From an uncultured Lachnospiraceae bacterium (lineage in GTDB: Bacteria; Bacillota; Clostridia; Lachnospirales; Lachnospiraceae), in the NCBI GenBank assembly GCA_910583835.1, contig CAJTYM010000001.1, positions 274,011-338,010 of the forward strand: a stretch of DNA of 64,000 nt, given 5' to 3'. Shown piece after piece: positions 53,206 through 62,000 of this stretch. Position 1 is the stretch's first letter; each line of letters starts with the position of its first letter. Below the pieces are notes generated by a model. That model was given only the letters and a program-made list of their open reading frames with translations. It ran no database searches and was not told the origin of the DNA. Made by a program: the position numbers and the translations under genes.

Positions 53206-53925
53206 TTACCTTTCTTTTCTATTCGCTCTCACAAGCACAATAAATACTACAACAATTATGCACAATGTAACGATGCTTGCTATTGTTGAAGCTATTGTCA
53301 TTTTTGGAAATTGTTCAAATTTCAACATATAGGTCACAAAGGCATTGGGGAGATTCACAAAATATGCAACAATCAAGTTATTTCCAGAAAGTTTATAAGC
53401 AGCAGCAAATCCAATTCCAACGGCGAACAGTAAAAGAATATCCTCAAAGGTACGAAATCTCGGATAGCCCAAATGGTAAAACGAAAACATCAGTCCAGAA
53501 ACCAGAATTGCGGTTATTGTGCCAAATTCTTTCTCGAACTTATTTTGAAAAAATCCACGGAATAAAAACTCTTCAAAAAAGGTTGTCATAATCAACGGCA
53601 CAATTCCCATAGGAAGCAAGTTCCAAGGAATAATTCCACCTTTAGCCACTAAGGGAATAATCTGTCCGCCAACCGAATAAGCAATAAATACTACTAAAAT
53701 GAAAACCTGCTTTTTCCCAAGTGCTTTAATCCCAAGGAAGTCAAATATATTTTTCTCTTTTCGCAATAAGAAAAGGGGGATTAAAAAGCTACACAATATA
53801 CCATACAGGACATTATAGAAGCAGAAATAGTATATCGGTTTAATAAGCAAATTTGCACAGCCGACACAAAGCACTAATAATACTTCTGATATTGATGTCA
53901 TAAAAATTGTTTTTATCTTATTCAT
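53206..53925 (-). CDS. CPBP-family intramembrane metalloprotease
   Basis: 239 residues, about seven membrane segments. The CPBP/Abi signature is complete: EEFLFRGFFQNKF (EExxxR motif), then FSFYHLGYPRF (FxxxH) and a late Asn/His-containing segment (NLIVAYFVNLPNAF). These are Rce1-like proteases; bacterial members are linked to bacteriocin immunity or maturation. It lies in the AT-rich island with a PadR-type regulator and two small genes. The reading is intact, unlike its neighbours. Confidence 0.85.
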   Translation of the reverse strand: MNKIKTIFMTSISEVLLVLCVGCANLLIKPIYYFCFYNVLYGILCSFLIPLFLLRKEKNIFDFLGIKALGKKQVFILVVFIAYSVGGQIIPLVAKGGIIPWNLLPMGIVPLIMTTFFEEFLFRGFFQNKFEKEFGTITAILVSGLMFSFYHLGYPRFRTFEDILLLFAVGIGFAAAYKLSGNNLIVAYFVNLPNAFVTYMLKFEQFPKMTIASTIASIVTLCIIVVVFIVLVRANRKER

Positions 53926-54017
53926 TCTGCTTTATTCCTCCGCTTTTTATTAAAATTTTCGATAATTGTTACTTGAAGTTTTTTGCTTCTTTGCCATTTC
54001 AATACCTCGCTATCGCT

Positions 54018-54632
54018 CTAAAAGAACAAGTTGCTCATAGACTTATAAACAAAAGGAATATACATGCAAAACAAAGTAAGGCGTTCCCATAATCCTTCAT
54101 ACTTCAAAATGGTATTTTGAAATTGCTCCTTATCTCCCATAACAAAACAGGCAAAGAAAAAAAGCGATAAAACAAATGAGCTTATACTGATGATGCCCTC
54201 AAGCGTGCCATTTTGCTTAAATGATACAATCCCATTTAGCAATGGAAAAAGCAGTAAAGCCATAAAACCGATTGCAGCACATATGCCATGTATTTTTGAG
54301 GCTGTAGTAACTATGTATTTGCTCTCGTTTACGCTGAAAAATCCAGAAATAAGCCCTGCACCAACAGCAAAAATTTCAATTGAAAGTAGCATAAAAATCG
54401 CCAGAACAGGAAATTTTGCTCTGAATGACAAAAAGTATGCACCTGCTGTATATGTTAAGAAACCGCCAAGCCAGATAAGCCATATATTATAAACCAGTCG
54501 GACTGGACTTTGCGGACTGCCTAAAGCACTCATAACCATTAGTTTGCCATTATATTCATTATAAAATTGTTCCAGTGTCCACGGAACAATAAATTCACCC
54601 ATGATTGTGAATAACAAAATTGTATTAAACAA
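54018..54632 (-). CDS. DUF998-like membrane protein, start codon uncertain
   Basis: 204 residues from a TTG at 54632; about six membrane segments, with the N-terminal outside stretch PWTLEQFYNEYNGKLMVMSALGS. It looks like the DUF998 family. Upstream, the frame continues as NKTRNITDNRL and a GGAGG ribosome site is present at 54665-54670, but no ATG, GTG or TTG lies where the start should be. A small deletion may have removed the start codon, leaving the TTG with no ribosome site. It may be inactive or weakly expressed. Confidence 0.55.
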   Translation of the reverse strand: MFNTILLFTIMGEFIVPWTLEQFYNEYNGKLMVMSALGSPQSPVRLVYNIWLIWLGGFLTYTAGAYFLSFRAKFPVLAIFMLLSIEIFAVGAGLISGFFSVNESKYIVTTASKIHGICAAIGFMALLLFPLLNGIVSFKQNGTLEGIISISSFVLSLFFFACFVMGDKEQFQNTILKYEGLWERLTLFCMYIPFVYKSMSNLFF

Positions 54633-54668
54633 CCGATTATCTGTTATATTCCTCGTTTTATTGTCCTC

Positions 54669-55136
54669 CTAATATTTCTCTATGCTTCCTTGGAAGTTAT
54701 GGGCTTTTTCTAACAGTGGTCCTTTTGCTCCCATTGTAAAGGCAATATCACTGCTGCGAATAGATAGAAGTTCCATTCCAGATTGTAGGTCTAAAACCGC
54801 CAAGGTACTGTGCGGCAATTTAATCACACCATTTTTATCAATATCGAGCCAAGCATATTTACGCCCTTTATATTGCATAAACTCACCCTCTGAAAGCAAG
54901 CAATCCCTTAATGCAGGACAATCCTTTAAAATATGCTTTAACTTTGAGCCCCGCAGCAACGAAAATGTAGTAACACAAAAACCGCCTGTTATTTTGCTTC
55001 CTGTAAAGATAATAATTTTTCCATCTCGTGTCGCATCGTACTCCAACAATGCTTGTGGTGGAATATGGATTGTTAAATCTGGGTGTATAACAGAAAGCCC
55101 AAATACAAATTTGCCGCCCTTATTAAGTTGTGGCAT
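54669..55136 (-). CDS. Small protein with two AbrB/SpoVT-like halves, function unknown
   Basis: 155 residues from the ATG at 55136 with an AAGGAGG site. Two similar beta-rich stretches (LTIHIPPQALLEYDATRDGKIIIFTGS and VIKLPHSTLAVLDLQSGMELLSIRS) look like AbrB/SpoVT-type swapped-hairpin domains, each with a pattern of strand, Pro, helix, strand. The function is not known; a regulator or toxin-system partner is possible. It is the first gene of the leftward set and diverges from padR, sharing the palindrome at 55205. Confidence 0.6.
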   Translation of the reverse strand: MPQLNKGGKFVFGLSVIHPDLTIHIPPQALLEYDATRDGKIIIFTGSKITGGFCVTTFSLLRGSKLKHILKDCPALRDCLLSEGEFMQYKGRKYAWLDIDKNGVIKLPHSTLAVLDLQSGMELLSIRSSDIAFTMGAKGPLLEKAHNFQGSIEKY

Positions 55137-55204
55137 AAAAAACCTCCTTTTCTGGTATTCCATTTTTAATTTAACTGTGGTATAATAGTAGTGTTTATAG
55201 GAAT

Positions 55205-55222
55205 TACTTTATATATAAAGTA
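55205..55222. promoter_or_regulatory. Probable PadR operator (18-base perfect palindrome)
   Basis: TACTTTATATATAAAGTA is its own reverse complement. It lies between the divergent 55136 gene and padR (start 55258). A TATAAT box with extended TGG is at 55181-55186 on the plus strand, so the palindrome would sit just downstream of the transcription start, a position suited to self-repression. Confidence 0.65.
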
Positions 55223-55257
55223 CTGCAAATACAATCAAATGTCAAGGAGGAAACTGT

Positions 55258-55794
55258 ATGTTGTCAAAACCTGCCACAATGCTTTTAGGTCTTATTTATG
55301 AAAAACCTCTTAACGCATATGAGATAATAAAGCTCTTAAAATACATGAATGTAAAATGGTGGTTTAATATCGCTGATTCAACTGTTTATTCTACACTGAA
55401 AACTCTTGAGAAAAAGGAGTTCATATTAGGTACAGCCGAGAAAGTCGGAAATATGCCAGACCGTACTGTTTATAGCCTTTCTGACAAAGGGAAAGTCGAG
55501 TTTATAGATACGCTAAAAGCATCCGTCCTACAATTTAATTACGATACAAATATCTTTTCTATTGCCGCATTTTTCTTAAATATATTCACACCAGAGGAAC
55601 AACAGGAGCTTTTACAGGAACGCCTTACCATCCTGCAAAAATACCGTACAGGAATTGAAAAGCAAGTGAATCCATTATGGGAAAACGAGGTTTCTGCTAC
55701 TCATTCTGCAAATGTAAAACGAATGATTGATTTAGTAGATGCGGAAATAACAGGAACAAATCGTTTGCTTGATAGCTGTAGTAAAAATGATTAG
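55258..55794 (+). CDS. PadR-family transcriptional regulator
   Basis: 178 residues with a CAAGGAGG site. N-terminal winged helix (MLLGLIYEKPLNAYEIIKLLKYM, DSTVYSTLKTLEKKEFILG, RTVYSLSDKGKVEF) and a helical C-terminal dimerisation arm (TPEEQQELLQERLTILQKYRTGIEKQ). PadR proteins repress membrane transporter or stress genes until a small molecule binds. It probably controls itself and the divergent gene set at 55136-53206 through the palindrome at 55205. Confidence 0.9.
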   Translation: MLSKPATMLLGLIYEKPLNAYEIIKLLKYMNVKWWFNIADSTVYSTLKTLEKKEFILGTAEKVGNMPDRTVYSLSDKGKVEFIDTLKASVLQFNYDTNIFSIAAFFLNIFTPEEQQELLQERLTILQKYRTGIEKQVNPLWENEVSATHSANVKRMIDLVDAEITGTNRLLDSCSKND

Positions 55795-55991
55795 TGTAAG
55801 TGCATGAAAGGGTCGATGAACTTGTGAGAAGCCTCACAGCTTATCGGCTTTTTATTTTTATAGGGTCTTAGGAGCAAAAGCCATTAACAAGCGAATTTGG
55901 ATAACCAAATTCAGTGCTTGGTAAGACATAAATTTAAAAAATATAAATATTTTAAATATAAGTCCGAAAATGTCCCAAAAGGAGTTGAAAT
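55795..55991. other. Short AT-rich gap before the decayed defence pair
   Basis: Holds a weak AGCC/GGCT hairpin followed by TTTTTATTTTT (about 55831-55860), a likely terminator for padR, and a GGAG site before 55992. No other feature seen. Confidence 0.45.
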
Positions 55992-57031
55992 ATGAAATCA
56001 GGATTCGTTGTAAAATTAATTGAAGCACATAGGTCTGGGAGCGAAGATGCTTTTAAAAACGCAGTGAATATTTTAGCTGACGATGAAGAAAAAAAGCAAA
56101 TTCAACTACAGCTTTGTTGCTGCGAAATGCTTATATTTATAGAAAGAATTTTTCTGCAAGTTTGGCAGATAGTCCTATATCTGAAATGTCTTTCTCAACG
56201 CAAAGTTCCGTTCCAATGCCTAAAGACAAAGATAGCACTTTAGAACTACTGGAAATATTAACGCCAAAAGTAATCTAAAGGACGTTGCTTTGCCCCAAAA
56301 AACCCTTTCTGCTCTCAAACAAATAGTTTCTGAGCAAAAATCTATAGAGCGGCTTGTAAACAAAGGAATATGGATTGGTATCATCATATTTAGGTCAAGC
56401 AGGCACAAATATAAGAAAAATTTTTGATTTTGTAAAAAACAAAAGAATAATGTTATTTCTTGATGAATTTGATGCAATCGCAAAAAAAAGGGATGATGCT
56501 AACGAATTAGGTGAGTTAAAACGAATTGTAACTACATTATTACAAAATATGGATTTAATGCCTGCAAATGTATTTTTGGTAGCTGCCACAAATCATCATC
56601 ATTTATTAGACCCTGCAATATGGAGACGTTTTGATTCATCTATTTTACTGGAACTCCCAGTTGCGGCGCAGAGGCAACAAATGATAGAAAAATTTTTTTA
56701 TGAAAAATTGCCAGAATATAAAATAGATATTAAAACATTAGTTATTCTAACTGATGGAATGAGCGGGGCAGAAATTCAAAGTTTTATGCAGGCTTTGGCA
56801 AAGCACTGTGTATTGGGCGGAATTAAGAATAATATTTCTCAAAAACAGATAGTCGAGATATGGTTGCAGCAAAATACACTTTTTATCAGTGAAAATAGCG
56901 AGGATTTTATGAAAGCATTATATAAACTTAAGAAAAACGGAATATCACTTCCAACCTTAGAAGAAATAACCAATATCCCTAAATCGACTTTAGATTATAG
57001 ATTTAAAAAGGAGAGTGTAGATGATAAATAA
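55992..57031 (+). pseudogene. Broken AAA-ATPase gene of an IetAS-type system (ietA-like)
   Basis: Three frames must be joined. 55992-56115 gives the start (MKSGFVVKLIEAHRSGSEDA..ILADDEEKK); then, after a shift, LLLRNAYIYRKNFSASLADS..ELLEILTPKVI; after a second shift near 56270, NLKDVALPQKTLSALKQIVS..LVNKGIW. The Walker A region expected next is missing: the sequence jumps to VSSYLGQAGTNIRKIFDF. The rest (56375-57031) is intact, with Walker B IMLFLDEFDAIAKKR, sensor 1 LVAATNHHHLL and the arginine finger WRRFD. With the P-loop gone the ATPase cannot work. A subtilase remnant overlaps its end. Confidence 0.8.
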
Positions 57032-58809
57032 TGAGCGAAAAGAACACCTGTGGATTCCAGATGAAGAAGTTGTCAGATTAGATAAAACTGTAACTGTGAG
57101 AACTACTCCTAGGAATGTTTCTTTTGTTGAACATGGATAAAAGTTAAGTCATAGCTTACAAGAAATAAAAAAAGTCATGGAAAATATATTGGTAGATAAC
57201 TCGCTTGCTGATAGCAACCTTATGATATTTAAAGTTGAACTTCCTGAAGGTGAAAAAGTGAAAGATAAAAAAGACCTGTTTAAATCCACTGGTATGCAGG
57301 TCAAAACAGTAAAAAACGAGAACAAGGCTATAATAGCAACTACAAAAACACAGTTTCAGTTACTGAAAGGCAGAATTGATAATTATGCCCAATCTGGTTC
57401 TGGCAAAACTTATTTTGACTATATTGCTGATTTTAAGCCTTATATAGGAAGCGAAAAAAATTCAAGTGCATTACAACGAACAACATGTGCTGAAAAAGTA
57501 CCATTAACTCTTGATGTTCAGCTAATGCTTCTTCCTAACCTGGACGCAGATATCTATGACAATGTAATAAAAAAATACTAAATAAAATCTCTGCTTTTAA
57601 GGGAGAACTAAAAGATGAACCATATTTGCTGTCAGACAATACGCCGGTAATTCGCGCAATTATTCCTTCTAGTTCCCTTTTGCATTACGAAAATGATACA
57701 GCAATATATAGGATAGAAGAAACAGATTTTTTTAGTGCAGATGCCGCTTCGGTAAATGCTATTGATTTAAACGATTTAGAATTGGATGAAAACATTCAAG
57801 TTGAAAATTTACCAATTGCCCACAACAAAGCTAATTCCGAGAGCGCGTATTATAGATTGTAATATATTAGACGGCAGTGTTCCTGTGAATATTTTCGTTA
57901 AAAGAATCCAAAATGCAGTTGAAACGTTTGCTGATATATCAAAGGTTTATAATTTATCTGTAAATTCAAATTCACCAATTGAGGGCGAAACCGGATTTAA
58001 CAGCCTATGGGGGATTTATTACTTATGTCGCAGGTTCAGTATCTGTACCCGAAGATAAGTATTCATTGCTTTTGGATAAAAACGGTAAATTAACTCCAGA
58101 TGCTGGAACGAGTTTTACTGCACCTATTGTTGCAGGAGATTTTGCAGAAATTCTAAGCATCATACCTAATCAAGATATATTGTTAGCAAAAGCATTATTA
58201 TATCATAATGCAATACCCATTTGGGATGAAGAAAATATCACAGATGAAGAACTCGCTTTTGCGCATAATTTATATGGCAGAGGTATGTCTGATGTTGATG
58301 GAAGCAAATATTCTTCACCATCAAAAGTAACTTTTGTTAGAACAGGATCGCTGAATAGGATCACAAAAGAAAGAGTAAAAATCTATATGCCTGAAATATT
58401 AGCAGCGCAAGTAGGTAGGAATGTTGCAAAAGTTTCTGTAACATGCATGTCTATGCCACCTGTTGACAGAACCAAAGGCACAGAATATTTAGGCGCATAT
58501 GTGAGGGCTTCTCTTAAAAAGAGTAGTTCGGATGGCAGACTCATACCTGTTCAACAGAACTATAAAGAAGGACGCCAAAAATGGGATGTATGTCATCAGT
58601 TTTTTAAACTTTTTACAAAATTTGAAGCAGGTGATTGGCAGGTTTGGCTTGAACTTTTCTCACGTTGGGAAGAAGAAAATATTGATATTCCATATGCTCT
58701 TGTCGTTACCATAGAAGATGTTAGCAATACACTTGATGTATATAGTGAAGTGGAAGCGTTAAATCGATATCAAGCTATCAATACAATTAGATTACGCTAC
58801 AATGCTTAG
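57021..58809 (+). pseudogene. Broken subtilisin-like (S8) protease gene of an IetAS-type system (ietS-like)
   Basis: Starts at 57021, overlapping ietA by 11 bases. An in-frame TAA interrupts codon 40 (57138-57140). The N-terminal domain continues (LMIFKVELPEGEKVKD..GKTYFDYIADFKPYIG) to a stop at 57581, then in another frame (57626-57862), then in a third frame with a probable Asp-motif region (ARIIDCNILDG). The catalytic His block is absent. The catalytic Ser block remains (DAGTSFTAPIVAG) in the last frame, 57979-58809, whose C-terminal domain is complete (GDWQVWLELFSRWEEENIDIPYALVVTIED in pieces). Several frameshifts, one nonsense codon and two deletions show long decay. Confidence 0.8.
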
Positions 58810-58883
58810 ATACCAGTATCATAGAAATAATATAAATAATGTGTATATTAATTAAATTAGCCTGAGAATTTGAAAATAATAAA

Positions 58884-58915
58884 GCTGATTATTATTAATT
58901 CTATAAATAATCAGC
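58884..58915. terminator. Hairpin after the decayed subtilase gene
   Basis: GCTGATTATT (58884-58893) pairs with AATAATCAGC (58906-58915), followed by TTGTTAATG. Probably the terminator of the former ietAS operon. Confidence 0.6.
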
Positions 58916-58963
58916 TTGTTAATGTCAAAATTAAAAATTTATTTTCACAAATTCTCTAAAACA

Positions 58964-59041
58964 TCGTAAGGGACACTTCCTTATGTGAAGTATCCCTTGC
59001 GCAATCATCTGTTTTTGATGATTTTGCAATACCCTCTTTTA
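58964..59041. repeat. Right inverted-repeat end of the AT-rich island; also hairpins after the LRR gene
   Basis: Read on the minus strand it starts AAAAGAGGGTATT and contains ACTTCACATAAGGAAGTG, both shared with the left end at 52622-52670. Two hairpins form: AAGGGA.ACTTC/GAAGT.TCCCTT and ATCATC/GATGAT. As the first sequence after the stop of the minus-strand gene at 59047 it may also end that transcript. Confidence 0.65.
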
Positions 59042-59046
59042 TATTT

Positions 59047-62000
59047 TTAAGTAGTAATCTTCACCTTTTTCCCCTGCCCTTTATTTTTAAAACGTTTCTT
59101 ATATGTCTGCAGTTTCTTTTTGGGAACTTTGATTTTTGCCGTAGACTTAATTCCTTTCAAGGCATTTTTCCCTACTTTTTTCAGATTGGAAGATGTTACC
59201 GTTATCAATCCCAGTTTCCTGCAGCCGTAAAAAGCTTTTGTTCCGATGGAAGACACATTTTTCCCTATCTTGACGGTTGTAAGTTTTTTGCAGCGGGTAA
59301 ATGCTTTTGCTTTTACCGCAGTCACTTTAAAACTCAATCCGCATAATTTAATGACATTGGGAACGCTTATCTTTTTGCAGGAAATCTTCATGGGTGAGAC
59401 AAATTCTAATGTACCGCCAGTTATCTTTCCGCTTTTTTTCGTTACCTTTGTAATGCGGTATTGCCCGGAGCTTTTTTTATCGGTAATATATTGCCCGACA
59501 ACTAAATTTTCTGCCTTTATTTTTCCGCTGTCTATATATTTTTGTTCTGTAGGGCTAGTATTAACTTTGTTTCCACCGTTATTCCCGCCAGTACTGCCGT
59601 TTCCGCCAGAATTTCCGTCGTTGCTGCCGTTTCCGCCAGAATTTCCGCCGTTGCTGCCGTTTCCGCCAGAATTTCCGCCGTTATTGCCACCGTTATTGCC
59701 GCCGTTATTGCCACCGGTATTTCCGCCAGTATTGCCACCGCCATCATCAGGATTGGATATTGCTTCCACGAAATGTACCGGATAAGATACTTCTATCGGA
59801 TTTCCGTCTTTATCAAACAATCCTGCTAGCTTCACGTCAACAGTAGCATTATCTTTAAATTGATAGTTATTTTTCTTTAACGCTGTCAGCAGTTCATCAG
59901 GAAGGTCAAAATATAAGGCTTTGTAGTTCCCATTATAATGCAGCGCTTTTTCATCTACGGTATAGGTCTTTCCTTCATATGTCAAATCTACATGCTGATT
60001 TTTGACGCTGTAAAAATCTGTAATAATGTGCCAGCTTGCACGAGGCGCGATAGCCTCTGTTGGAAAATATCCAGCACTGGGCCATGCATAGAAATCCTCG
60101 TCATTGCCAAGGCTTTCTGGATTATCTGCATAATACATTGACATTGCACTGTACGACTGGCAATATCCAAAACTGGTGCGGTCTGCTGTTTTGTCCAATA
60201 AGCTCAGACGGTGTCCGATTCCTCCTGACACATTATATATATCATCTAAATACCCAAAAACAGATTCCGGCAGCGTATCTCCTCGGCTGACGTTTCCAGA
60301 ATACCCTAAATCCGCGCCCACGCCGGCACAGCCCTCTTTATAAAATTCATCATCCATGTCTGCCGGCTGGTTCGGCTCGTGGGTAAGCACCCGGTTTGCA
60401 GCCATCAGAACGGCTCCTTTTTGTGAGCGTTCCATATATTCATCATAGATGGAAATCTCATTCAGCCCAGATTGCCAGCGGGCATAATTTAGGTTTGCCA
60501 GGGTCGCTGCTTTCACTGCCGGTGAAAGTTCCCCAGCTGCATAAGGCGCCGTGCTATTGGGAAGAGATTGAAAAATATTGTTCTCTTTTGTATAATCCAC
60601 ATCGCTGACACACTGTACATAGCGGGATATCACGTCATCTTTCTCATATGTCAGGGTGATATGCTGGTTTCGCTGAATCGTTCTTGTTTCACTATATGCA
60701 TTGCACTGCAAATTTGCAATATACTCTTTTTCTGCTCTGGTATACCGAACATAAATGTTTCCGTCAATTGCATACAGAGCCTGCACATTGGAATCCGGCA
60801 AAGTATACAATCCTTCCATTTTATTGTTTTCAACATTATATGCATAAATTTTGCCAATATCGTTTGCAAGATAGACGGTGCTGCCAACCTTGCATGACGC
60901 CGGCTGCTTTCCGCCATATACGTCAACATCAGAAATCTGGTAAAGCACATCATAATCGATGCCTGGCGTGCGGTCTTGCACTTTCTTGTATCTGACAATC
61001 TGCCCGGCAGCATTGACCGCATAGGCGCCCCTGTCAAAAAAGCTCCACTTGGAATAACCAATGGCTTCCGGATTCTTAATAAAATTGGATGTGGAAATAA
61101 ATGTCCCATTACGGTATGCTTTATAACCGATAAAATGGTACTTGCTGTACTGAGAGCCAACAGCAGAACCAATATCGGAATAGGTGTACGTTTCCTCGTA
61201 ATGGACCGCCCTTCCCATCGTGTTCCTGTACGTTGACAAGAGCACCCGGTTATATGGGTCCACTTGTGAAATCTGATGCGAGCCAAAGCCTGAAATCAGC
61301 GGGGCATTGCTCGTCACTTCCTCACTGGTTTTATTTCCCAGCTCATCATAGATATATAAATCTATGCCATTATCGGTAAAAAAGAAATTCCGTTCATCAT
61401 CTACTGCAAACTCCCCATATGCAGAAGTAGGGAAGTCCTGTTCATAAACAATCTTATCTTTGAGGACATGATAGCCGATGATATGGGAGGTTCCCGAGGC
61501 TTCCCCATCTGTCCGTATATAGATGACTGAACCTCTGACTGCCGTTGTATAGGACGGAGCAGCGAGGGTTATAATCGGTTCTTCTTCAAAACGGTTTTCT
61601 GCAATGTGATAACGGTAAATGCTTTGACCGTCACAGATATAAGTGTTTTCCGTGTCGTTTGGCACATAAATTTCCCTCGTGTTAATCCATGCTGTATGCT
61701 GTGTAATTTCTGTTTCATTTACAATCGGCGCCACGGTCTCCACAGCTTCCCCAACGCCGCTGGTCCCATCCGGGAGTTCATAATGCAGGTTATTCGCAAG
61801 GGCATACTCATAGGCGGCAGATCCTGCATCGCAAAGGAGTACCGCATCCTTGGGAAACGCCCGCTTGCCAATCTCTGTTACGCTGGTCGGGATACGAATT
61901 GTTTTCAGTCCCATGCAGTCAGAAAATGCATAGGCGCCAATAGACGCCACCGTATCCGGCAAGGTAACCTCTCCCAGTTCTTTATGTCCGGCAAATGCAT

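Noticed and set aside
59540..59750. Regular short repeats resembling a CRISPR array or satellite
   Set aside because: They encode the Gly/Asn/Ser-rich linker of the large LRR/CAP protein in frame; unit length is irregular and there are no spacers.
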